This document shows, piece after piece, positions 37,775-45,247 of a stretch of 64,000 nt of DNA. Positions within the stretch are counted from its first letter, which is position 1; the number at the start of each line of letters is the position of its first letter. The position numbers and the translations under genes are program-made. This DNA is from Flavobacterium sp. UBA7680 (GTDB lineage: Bacteria > Bacteroidota > Bacteroidia > Flavobacteriales > Flavobacteriaceae), in the NCBI RefSeq assembly GCF_002482975.1, contig NZ_DLHA01000032.1, positions 124,001 to 188,000 on the forward strand. Reading direction: 5' to 3'. The notes beneath the pieces were generated by a model. That model saw nothing but the letters and a program-made list of their open reading frames with translations, was not told where the DNA came from and did no database searches.

Positions 37775-38257
37775 ATGTCACCAGCATCTGAAATAATTAG
37801 ACTGCTTAATTTACAGCTAAACAGTACCGAAGGCGGCTATTTTGCCAATACTTACCCTATTCCGCCTGTAGAAAACACTCCATGCAGTGCCATTTATTAT
37901 TTTCTGGATAATTCCCGCTGCTCTATTATGCATAAAGTTACAGGAGATATGTTATATCATTTTTATGCCGGAAAGCCTGTAGAAATGCTTTTATTGTATC
38001 CTGAAGGTCATACGCCAAAATCTGAAGTCTGCATTTTTAGTAATGATATTACCAAAGGCGGAAAACCAATGAAAGTGATTCCGGGCGGAACTTGGATTGG
38101 TTCCAGAATTAAAAGTAAAGATTCCTGGAGCCTTATGGGAGTATCAATGGCACCTCCATTTAATCCGGATAATTACTTTTTAGGAGATCGAGATACCTTA
38201 ATTAAGCAATATCCTGAACACAAAAAATTAATTATTGCCCTTACCAATCCCGCATAA
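37775..38257 (+). CDS. DUF985-type cupin protein
   Basis: A 160-residue cupin_5 (DUF985) protein with LQLNSTEGGYFANTY at the N-terminus, a SAIYYFLDNSRCSIMHKVTG strand pair, LYHFYAGKPVEMLLLYPEG and VIPGGTWIGSRI. Members have a double-stranded beta helix and resemble sugar epimerases. Their reaction is mostly unknown. It closes the oxidative operon, 85 bases after the BBE-like gene. Confidence 0.82.
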   Translation: MSPASEIIRLLNLQLNSTEGGYFANTYPIPPVENTPCSAIYYFLDNSRCSIMHKVTGDMLYHFYAGKPVEMLLLYPEGHTPKSEVCIFSNDITKGGKPMKVIPGGTWIGSRIKSKDSWSLMGVSMAPPFNPDNYFLGDRDTLIKQYPEHKKLIIALTNPA

Positions 38258-38301
38258 ACAGGCATTTTTTGAAATTTTTTAAAAAATAATCTTCTTTTTG
38301 T

Positions 38302-38332
38302 TTGTAGATATGACCAATCGGTCATATATTTG
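38302..38332 (+). promoter_or_regulatory. TetR promoter with palindromic operator inside the spacer
   Basis: TTG at 38302-38304, a 20-base spacer, and TATATTTG at 38325-38332. The operator ATATGACC-AATC-GGTCATAT (38308-38327) fills the spacer and overlaps the -7 element. Autorepression by the TetR protein encoded 22 bases further on is the natural reading. Confidence 0.65.
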
Positions 38333-38353
38333 TACCGTTAAATAAAAGCTATC

Positions 38354-38941
38354 ATGGCAAAAGGTGAAGAAACCAGACAATTTATTATAGAAAAAGCAGC
38401 TCCTATATTTAATACAAAAGGAATTGAAGCTACTTCTATGAGCGATATTATGGAAGCTACCAAACTGTCTAAAGGAAGTATGTATGTTCATTTTGAAAAT
38501 AAAGAAGTACTTGCTTGTGCCGCAGTTGATCACAATATTAAACTTTTGACAAATAGAATACAAAATGCGCTAAGCAAAAGCAAAACTGCAAAAGGACAAT
38601 TATTTGCATACATAGATTTGTTTAGTGATGCACTTGAACCACCAGTTATTGGAGGCTGTCCTATATTAAACTTTGGTACAGAAGCCGATGATACAAACCC
38701 AATTGTAAAGGAAAAAGTCCACAAAGCAATTTGTTCCGGTCAGGTTTTACTTTCTGGTATTATCGAAAACGGAATTAATAAAGGAGAGTTTAAAACAGAT
38801 TTAAAACCAACTGAATTTGCAACTGTAATTTTTGCAATGCTCGAAGGTGGACATTTAATGTCTAGAATGTCTGGAAACAATGGCAGAATGGAAGTCGTTG
38901 CTAAAACCCTAAAAAATTTAATAGATCAAAATAGCATCTAA
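38354..38941 (+). CDS. TetR-family transcriptional regulator
   Basis: 195 residues with a TetR helix-turn-helix (GIEATSMSDIMEATKLSKGSM) and a helical effector domain containing IGGCPILNFGTEADD, as in the YcdC/AcrR-like TetR_C_33 group. It sits directly downstream of its operator, and a near-identical operator precedes the next gene, an SDR oxidoreductase. It probably represses itself and that SDR gene. The effector is unknown but likely a small electrophile or drug. Confidence 0.88.
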   Translation: MAKGEETRQFIIEKAAPIFNTKGIEATSMSDIMEATKLSKGSMYVHFENKEVLACAAVDHNIKLLTNRIQNALSKSKTAKGQLFAYIDLFSDALEPPVIGGCPILNFGTEADDTNPIVKEKVHKAICSGQVLLSGIIENGINKGEFKTDLKPTEFATVIFAMLEGGHLMSRMSGNNGRMEVVAKTLKNLIDQNSI

Positions 38942-38958
38942 TTTTTTTTATCAAAAAA

Positions 38959-38974
38959 ATGACCGATCAGTCAT
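38959..38974 (+). promoter_or_regulatory. Second TetR operator, upstream of the SDR gene
   Basis: ATGACCGATCAGTCAT matches the operator core ATGACCAATCGGTCAT at 38310-38325 in 14 of 16 bases. It lies between the TetR stop codon and the SDR start. Confidence 0.55.
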
Positions 38975-39084
38975 ATTTAAAAATATCAATTTCAATGTCA
39001 AAAGACAATTTCAATAAAAATTACAATACCAATTAAAATAAGATCATTCACAATTAACAATTCACATTAACAATTTAAGAAATC

Positions 39085-39897
39085 ATGTCAAAAACAATTT
39101 TAATTTCAGGAGCATCAAAAGGATTTGGAAAAGCCTGGACAGAAGCATTTTTAGAAAAAGGATATAAAGTAGCTGCAACAGCAAGAAATATCGATACATT
39201 AAACGATTTAAAAGCAAAATACGGTGACGCAATTTTACCTTTAAAACTTGACGTAAATAAACGCGAAGATTCATTTGCAGTTGTTGAAAAAGTAAAAAAT
39301 CATTTCGGAACAATTGATATTCTGATCAATAACGCTGGTTACGCTTTAAATGGAGCTGTTGAAGAAGCAAGTGAAGCAGAAGCAAGAGCACAATTCGAAA
39401 CTAATTTCTTTGGAACTTTATGGTTAACACAAGCTGTTTTACCAATTATGAGAAACCAAAAAAGCGGACACATTATTCAAGTTTCTTCTATTTTAGGAAT
39501 CGCAACTTTACCGGTTATCGGACTTTATAATGCTTCAAAATTTGCTGTTGAAGGTTTAAGCGAAACTTTAGCATCTGAAGTAAAACAATTCGGAATCAAT
39601 GTTTCTTTAGTAGAGCCAAATGGTTATTTTACTGATATTTGGGGTAACGGATTCCACAGCGAAAGTATTCCTGCATACGACGGAATCAAAAAAGCCCTTG
39701 CAGACGGACATGATCCAGATACTTTTGGACAAGTAAATGCAACTGTACCAGCAATCGTTAAATTAGTTGAAGCAGAAAATCCTCCTTTACGTTTATTTTT
39801 AGGAAAAGTAGCTTTACCATTTGCAAAACAAACATACGAACAAAAACTAAAAACATGGGAAGAATGGGCTGACGTATCTGTTGCTGCTCACGGATAA
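39085..39897 (+). CDS. SDR-family oxidoreductase
   Basis: A 270-residue classical short-chain dehydrogenase with the cofactor motif SGASKGFG (residues 8-15), NNAG, the catalytic serine in VSSILG and YNASK as catalytic Tyr/Lys. A basic residue after the first strand (TARN) suggests NADP(H). It is paralogous to the SDR at 61464, with the shared stretch KVAATARNID. It likely reduces an aldehyde or ketone. Control by the upstream TetR protein is indicated by the second operator. Confidence 0.9.
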   Translation: MSKTILISGASKGFGKAWTEAFLEKGYKVAATARNIDTLNDLKAKYGDAILPLKLDVNKREDSFAVVEKVKNHFGTIDILINNAGYALNGAVEEASEAEARAQFETNFFGTLWLTQAVLPIMRNQKSGHIIQVSSILGIATLPVIGLYNASKFAVEGLSETLASEVKQFGINVSLVEPNGYFTDIWGNGFHSESIPAYDGIKKALADGHDPDTFGQVNATVPAIVKLVEAENPPLRLFLGKVALPFAKQTYEQKLKTWEEWADVSVAAHG

Positions 39898-39916
39898 TTA
39901 ATACTGTTCATCATAA

Positions 39917-39949
39917 TAAAAAAGGCAATCTGTAGATTGCCTTTTTTAT
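39917..39949. terminator. Bidirectional terminator between SDR and kinase genes
   Basis: Arms AAAAAGGCAATC and GATTGCCTTTTT around a short loop, with A- and T-tracts on both sides. It serves both convergent genes. Confidence 0.87.
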
Positions 39950-41566
39950 TTATTTTTTGGGAAGATAAATCCAAAAGATTGTTCCTTCACCGGGTTTACT
40001 GGTAAAATTAATTACACCGTTATGGTTTTCAATAATTCGGCGGCACAAGGCTAGTCCTATTCCGTTTCCTCCATATTGATCACGTTCGTGTAATCTTTGG
40101 AACATATCAAATATACGCTCCGAATATTGACTGTCCATCCCGATTCCGTTATCGGCAATTGAAATTATATGATAATTTTCTAATGAAGATACGCTATTGT
40201 CTTCAGGAATAATTGATGCAGAAATAGTTACTACAGGTACAGAAGTATTAAATTTTAAGGCATTGTTGACCAAATTATAAAATAACTGGCGAAGTTGTGT
40301 ATCAAGTCCCATAACTGTCGGCAATGGCTTAATATCTATTATGGCATTCTTTTCCTCAATAACCAGACTTAAATCTCCTAATATTTCAGAAAGGGTTTGG
40401 TTAAGGTCGACTTCTTCAAATATTTGTTTCTTATTATCTATTCTCGAATAATTCAAAACATCAGTAATAAGGTTCGAGAGTCTTCCTGCAGACAGCGTTA
40501 TTCTATCAAAATAATATTGTTTTCTTTGGTCTTCAGTTAAATGTTCCCCGGCGCGCGAAAGCATAATCATAATTTTACGAAGCGGTTCCTGAAGATCGTG
40601 GCTGGCAATATAAGCAAACTGTTCTAATTCTTTATTTTTAAAAACCAGTTTTGAGTTGGCACTTTCTAACTCACGCTGAATTACTTTTAATTCTGTATTA
40701 TCTTTCAGGGTTTCTACCACCATTTTTTGAGCGTTGATGTCTACAAAATAGACTAGCCAGCTGTTAAAAGTGCCGTCTTCTGCCTTGTTTGGCATAATCG
40801 AAATTAAATGCCAGATATAACTTAAACCATGTTTGATCCTGGTTTCTCCTAAAAATTCAGAACGTTTTGATTTTGCTGTTTTCCAGCCTTCCAATATTCC
40901 GTCAATATCATCAGGATGAATAAAATTACTTAGGTTTTTCTTGTCGAAAGCAAGCATCGGGACTTCTAAATAATGCTCTAATGACTCATTGGTTAAAAGC
41001 ACATTATTACGCTCATTTATTACACAAATTAAAATAGGAATTGTGTTGGCGAGCTGTTTGTATTTGTTTTCACTTTCTGTCAGTTTTTCTGAAAGTGCAA
41101 TGAGTTCAATATTTTTCTTTCTGATTTCATCGTAAGGCGATAAAGGCGGTTCGAATTTAAAATAATCGATAAATCCTTTTATTTTGGTTTCTGAAAGAAG
41201 TCCCGGAGAAGCAACCGGCTGGCTTATTCTCGTTGTAGACTGATTCTCAAAATAACTGTATTCTATATTTCCGGAAATTCTGGACGCATAATTAAAGGCT
41301 TCGGGATTGCAGTTTTTTAAATCTACAGTATCTGTAATAATAGCGACAATTTCTTTTTGAGTGGCTTTTACAATATTAATGCCTAAAACAAGCAAGGAAT
41401 CTTTACCTTTTGCAATCGAGCATCTTGCTATTTCAGATACTGCTGTCGAAAATCTTGTCTGGAAAGAAGATGGCATACCGCACATTTCAGCAATTTTCAT
41501 GCATCTTTTGTGGGCCAGTATTAAGTCCATTTCGTTATCCAGATTTATTTTTATGATTTCCTTCAT
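39950..41566 (-). CDS. Histidine kinase with RsbT-like N-terminus and PAS domain
   Basis: A 538-residue soluble kinase. Residues 1-135 resemble an RsbT/anti-sigma-type ATPase module (CGMPSSFQTRFSTAVSEIARC). A PAS domain follows (about 160-285), then a coiled coil, HisKA with H323 in SHDLQEPLRKIMIM, and an ATPase domain with DNGIGMD and GNGIGLALCRR. No receiver or output domain is attached. It starts two bases after the phosphatase gene and is the last gene of the stressosome-like operon. It may be the output arm of the cassette, in place of a sigma-factor cascade. Confidence 0.87.
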   Translation of the reverse strand: MKEIIKINLDNEMDLILAHKRCMKIAEMCGMPSSFQTRFSTAVSEIARCSIAKGKDSLLVLGINIVKATQKEIVAIITDTVDLKNCNPEAFNYASRISGNIEYSYFENQSTTRISQPVASPGLLSETKIKGFIDYFKFEPPLSPYDEIRKKNIELIALSEKLTESENKYKQLANTIPILICVINERNNVLLTNESLEHYLEVPMLAFDKKNLSNFIHPDDIDGILEGWKTAKSKRSEFLGETRIKHGLSYIWHLISIMPNKAEDGTFNSWLVYFVDINAQKMVVETLKDNTELKVIQRELESANSKLVFKNKELEQFAYIASHDLQEPLRKIMIMLSRAGEHLTEDQRKQYYFDRITLSAGRLSNLITDVLNYSRIDNKKQIFEEVDLNQTLSEILGDLSLVIEEKNAIIDIKPLPTVMGLDTQLRQLFYNLVNNALKFNTSVPVVTISASIIPEDNSVSSLENYHIISIADNGIGMDSQYSERIFDMFQRLHERDQYGGNGIGLALCRRIIENHNGVINFTSKPGEGTIFWIYLPKK

Positions 41567-41568
41567 AA

Positions 41569-42582
41569 CTAAATTATTTTACCAACAAGAATTGTGGCAT
41601 CATCTGTACCTCTAATATTTTCCTTAAGCAATGCTGATGCAATTATTCCGGGACTTTGTTTAAATATAGAAGTCATATCGCTAAGATTCCATCTTGTTCT
41701 CAGTCCGTCACTATGCATAATAATAATTTGGTGCTTTTTGTAAGGAACAACCGAATTGTTTAATGTACGCGGAATATTATGTCCGATAATTCCATTATAA
41801 GGCGTATAAGTTTTGTTTTCTAATCCGTCGTAAATTCGGGTATTGATATTGCCAATTCCACAAATATTCCAAACTTCTAAACCATAATCTACTGTGGCTA
41901 CTGTAGCAACAAGACCCCGGCTTTTTTTTACTTTTGAATGGATATCACTAAGAATTTCTGCAGGATCAGATTCTGTAGACTGCTTAAATGCTTTAACCGC
42001 AAGCTGCACAGCTTCATGGGCATTTTGACCGTGACCTAGACCATCGCCTACAAATATTTGAAATCCTTTTTTAAGATTTTTAATATAATAAGCGTCGCCG
42101 CAAACTTTTTCGCCGGGATAATTTAAAGCAATGGCACTATGATTTAAGCCTTTTTTTATATCAGACAAACCAAAATCCGACTTTTCGCAAATTTTTACAT
42201 ACTGGACACAACCCCAATTTTTCATGGAATAAATCTGAAAATCGTTGCTTAGTCTTTTGATCGAGCCCAAACCATGTCCCAATGTATTGGTTGACGAATA
42301 ACCGTCATTCATTATTTTTGACACATTTTCAAATCCTATTCCTTTATCAAGGCAGTAAATTTCAATTTCATTTTGTCCTTCCTCTACATTAGCCCGGTAC
42401 AGCAATTCACCGCCATTTGCATATTTAATAAGATTGGAAGTTAATTCTGCCACAATGATATCCGTTTCTCCTGCTCTGTGCGGCGTAAATCCTAATTGAA
42501 GTGCCAGGTTATGTATTTCTCTTTTTATAAAAGCGATTAGACTTCGATCGTCTATCTTATAAGTGGAAAAAGTATTATCCAT
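41569..42582 (-). CDS. RsbT-like ATPase fused to SpoIIE/PP2C-type phosphatase
   Basis: 337 residues, with an N-terminal HATPase_c_2 module (about 10-130, with ELTSNLIKYANGGEL and GHGLGSIKRLS) and a C-terminal PP2C-like SpoIIE domain (150-335, with GDAYYIKN, VGDGLGHG and MHSDGLRTRW). Such phosphatases (RsbX/RsbU class) dephosphorylate STAS-domain proteins. It overlaps the RsbT-like gene by eight bases. It probably resets phosphorylated RsbR or RsbS of the cassette, and the fused ATPase could anchor it to the STAS proteins. Confidence 0.87.
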   Translation of the reverse strand: MDNTFSTYKIDDRSLIAFIKREIHNLALQLGFTPHRAGETDIIVAELTSNLIKYANGGELLYRANVEEGQNEIEIYCLDKGIGFENVSKIMNDGYSSTNTLGHGLGSIKRLSNDFQIYSMKNWGCVQYVKICEKSDFGLSDIKKGLNHSAIALNYPGEKVCGDAYYIKNLKKGFQIFVGDGLGHGQNAHEAVQLAVKAFKQSTESDPAEILSDIHSKVKKSRGLVATVATVDYGLEVWNICGIGNINTRIYDGLENKTYTPYNGIIGHNIPRTLNNSVVPYKKHQIIIMHSDGLRTRWNLSDMTSIFKQSPGIIASALLKENIRGTDDATILVGKII

Positions 42583-42991
42583 TTTTCCATTTTGTTATAG
42601 TGACGGTGGTACCGTTTCCTAATTCTGTTTTAATATCAAATTCATTGACAAGCCTTTTAGTACCCGGTAATCCTAAGCCTAAGCTTTTACCGGTACTGTA
42701 TCCATCTTTCATAGCCAGTTCTACATTAGCTATTCCGGGGCCATTATCAATAAAAGTAACGCGTACGCCATTATCCCGGCCATTACTGACCGACTCTATA
42801 ATGACTTTACCGCCGCCGCCATATTTAAGGAGATTACGAACAAGTTCGCTGGTTGCCGTAATTAATTTAGTTTGATTTAAAATGCTCATCCCAATTTTTA
42901 CGCCATACTCTTTTACCCGGTTGCGCAATGGTACTACATCTTGTTCTTTTACTATAGGTATTTCTTCTTTACTATTCGTTATCGTCGTCAT
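42575..42991 (-). CDS. rsbT: RsbT-like serine kinase (anti-sigma-type ATPase)
   Basis: About 138 residues of the GHKL ATPase fold, with N box ATSELVRNLLKYGGGG, G1 box DNGPGI and G2 region STGKSLGLGLPGTKRL. RsbT phosphorylates RsbS and RsbR in the stressosome and then switches on a downstream partner. The start at 42991 is chosen over an upstream Met at 43006; either overlaps the RsbS-like gene. The position after rsbR- and rsbS-like genes matches the conserved RST module. Confidence 0.88.
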   Translation of the reverse strand: MTTITNSKEEIPIVKEQDVVPLRNRVKEYGVKIGMSILNQTKLITATSELVRNLLKYGGGGKVIIESVSNGRDNGVRVTFIDNGPGIANVELAMKDGYSTGKSLGLGLPGTKRLVNEFDIKTELGNGTTVTITKWKNG

Positions 42992-43370
42992 AATTCTGCT
43001 CTTCATTATCGCTTAATTGCATTTTCGAGCGCAGTAGATCCATGCCTTTCTCAACATTCAGGGCACTTATAACTCCGTTTAAAGATAATCCTAATTCTAC
43101 CAGTGTAATAGCCACAGCCGGCTGCATTCCTACAACTACTGTTTGTGCGTCCATTATTTTAGACATTACAGCTATATTTCCTAATATTCGCCCCATAAAT
43201 GAATCGATAATAGAAACCGCCGATATATCAATTAATACACCTTTTGAACTATGTTTGCTAATGGTATTTATCAAGTCTGATTCAAGATTTTCTGCAAGTT
43301 GATCGTACAAATCTACTTGTATTGTAACAAGCAGAAAATCTCCCATTTTAAGTATAGGAATTCTTTCCAT
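42972..43370 (-). CDS. rsbS: RsbS-like STAS protein
   Basis: 132 residues, almost entirely one STAS domain. The segment VLIDISAVSIIDSFMG carries the serine at the position phosphorylated in RsbS. The later VVGMQPAVAITLVELG matches the second conserved loop. RsbS is the core scaffold of the stressosome and sequesters RsbT. It starts 16 bases after the RsbR-like gene and overlaps the next gene. Confidence 0.88.
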   Translation of the reverse strand: MERIPILKMGDFLLVTIQVDLYDQLAENLESDLINTISKHSSKGVLIDISAVSIIDSFMGRILGNIAVMSKIMDAQTVVVGMQPAVAITLVELGLSLNGVISALNVEKGMDLLRSKMQLSDNEEQNYDDDNE

Positions 43371-43386
43371 ATCAATTTATAAAATC

Positions 43387-44220
43387 TTAAACTATTTTTC
43401 TTTTAACAACTGAAAGCTGCAACATATCAAATGCAGTTTTAAGTGCACTTGCAAGCGATGCTTTCGTAATAATTCCTGTAAGGTCAATTCCTAAATGTAC
43501 TACTGTCTGCGCAATTTCCGGACGAATACCGCTTATGATACATTCAGCTCCCATTAATCGGGTTGCGCTTACAGTTTTAATAAGATGCTGCGCCACCAGA
43601 GAATCTACCGCCGGAACACCAGAAATATCAAGAATAGCAATAGAACTTCCAGTATCTACAATTTGCTGTAATAAATTTTCCATTACAATCTGTGTTCTCG
43701 AACTGTCTAAAGTTCCAATAATCGGCAGGGCAACTACACCTTCCCAAACCGTGATAACCGGAGTCGAAATTTCGCTTATTTCATCCACTTGTCTGGATAT
43801 TATATCTTCTCTTCCTCGCATAAAAGCTTCGAAAGTCAAAATGGTCATATTATCCAAAGCAGCATTTAGCTGCAGGTTTGCATCATAAAGCTGTGTCGGG
43901 TCTTTTATTAATTCAGAAAGAATTTTAGAAGATGCTTCTTTGAATGTGATTAAGTATTGTGCATTTTCTCTTGGCGAAAATCCACGTTTTCCTCGTGAAG
44001 AAGCTATTCCAACTATAAGATCCTCTACTTTTTCAAATTCCTGAGAATCCTGGATTTTACCTTCAGAAATGGCAGCGGCTTTTAAAAACAGAGAAGCAAA
44101 CTCTTTTGACTCTTCTTCTTCTACTGCTCCGTCATCAGATCCACTATCGATTAAAAGTTGAGACCATATGGTTAATAATTTGTTTTCGTGCTCTTTTAAG
44201 CCACTTAATAAGTTTTGCAT
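43387..44220 (-). CDS. rsbR: RsbR-like stressosome sensor (RsbRD-type N-terminus plus STAS)
   Basis: 277 residues with a helical N-terminal domain (about 1-150) of the RsbRD type, rather than the globin-like domain of RsbRA, and a C-terminal STAS domain (about 160-270). Candidate phosphosites are the Ser in LDISGVPAVDS and the loop ISGIRPEIAQTVVHLG. It is the first gene of a five-gene minus-strand operon. The nature of the sensed signal is unknown. Confidence 0.87.
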   Translation of the reverse strand: MQNLLSGLKEHENKLLTIWSQLLIDSGSDDGAVEEEESKEFASLFLKAAAISEGKIQDSQEFEKVEDLIVGIASSRGKRGFSPRENAQYLITFKEASSKILSELIKDPTQLYDANLQLNAALDNMTILTFEAFMRGREDIISRQVDEISEISTPVITVWEGVVALPIIGTLDSSRTQIVMENLLQQIVDTGSSIAILDISGVPAVDSLVAQHLIKTVSATRLMGAECIISGIRPEIAQTVVHLGIDLTGIITKASLASALKTAFDMLQLSVVKRKIV

Positions 44221-44388
44221 GAGGATAAAATTTGGATTTGTTCTTAAACAAATATAGGTTTTTAATTCGGATGATGAGAAAAGAATTACTAAAACGAAAG
44301 AAACAAAAAATTTAACATATTATGTTAAAAACAAATAATCATATAAAAACAATACATAATTTTGTTAAAATTTAGATGATACTAATAA

Positions 44389-44424
44389 AAAAAAGAGACA
44401 GCCCGCTTAGGACTGTCTCTTTTC
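44389..44424. terminator. Terminator between the L,D-transpeptidase and rsbR-like genes
   Basis: Arms AAAAGAGACAG and CTGTCTCTTTT around an 11-base loop, with flanking A- and T-tracts. It lies downstream of the transpeptidase gene on the minus strand. Confidence 0.8.
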
Positions 44425-44474
44425 ATTATATAATCGAATTCGGACTAATTTTCAACCATTTATGTATGTTTTAA

Positions 44475-45077
44475 TTAATAATAAATATGTAAAATAATAT
44501 TAGATTTAGAGCTGTCAATAATCTTTTCTAATTTTTTAAAAAAAGCTTCACTAACCATTGGACATCCGTGGCTGTTTGAAATGTAATAATCTTGCTCTTC
44601 ATTTGGAACTGCTGAATACGAATGCAATACAATTGCCCTTTTTGCCGCGTTACTGTTCGTTTCATCTAAACCAGATAATTTATACGATTTTCCAAACATT
44701 CCTTTATAAGATTTACCAACTGTATATTTTCCTAAAGAGGTACATTTAGAATTGGGTTCATTGCTAAACTTTAATTCTCCCCTAACATTGGTTTCAGAAC
44801 CAAAACCGTTTGCAACTAAACCTTGATCTACAATTTCATCTTTTTCTAAATCGTAAACAAAGAATCTGTTTTTACCCGATTTAATTCTCATATCAATAAA
44901 GAAGGCAATTTTTGTATTGTAAGCGGCATTTTTTTTAATCATCGCTTTTACATCCGAAAGTTCTGTATTAAGTCTCTCCATTTCCGGGCTTAATGGCGGA
45001 GTATCATTTTTAACCTCTACAGGATTTCCAAAAAAACTAATTGTAAAAAACAAAAAAATTAAGCTGTATATTTTCAT
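44475..45077 (-). CDS. Murein L,D-transpeptidase catalytic domain protein (YkuD_2-like)
   Basis: About 200 residues with signal peptide MKIYSLIFLFFTISFFG. The catalytic motif SNSHGCPMV near the C-terminus has the nucleophilic cysteine of the YkuD fold, and HSYSAVP supplies the upstream histidine. These enzymes cross-link or edit peptidoglycan, or attach proteins to it, in the periplasm. The start at 45077 is chosen because it begins the signal peptide; the longer ORF adds 23 unneeded residues. It is a single gene with its own terminator. Confidence 0.87.
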   Translation of the reverse strand: MKIYSLIFLFFTISFFGNPVEVKNDTPPLSPEMERLNTELSDVKAMIKKNAAYNTKIAFFIDMRIKSGKNRFFVYDLEKDEIVDQGLVANGFGSETNVRGELKFSNEPNSKCTSLGKYTVGKSYKGMFGKSYKLSGLDETNSNAAKRAIVLHSYSAVPNEEQDYYISNSHGCPMVSEAFFKKLEKIIDSSKSNIILHIYY

Positions 45078-45247
45078 GACAAGTATTTTTAATTGAATGC
45101 AAAGTCTAAAGTTTTCATTAATTTGATTTGTTTTATTTTTAATCAAACTAACGAAGCAAAATTAGTCTGCATTAAATCAAAAAAAGGTATCTAAAAGTCT
45201 GAAGAGCAATAAAATAAGATTTATTTTTCTATTGCTTTATTTTTCAA

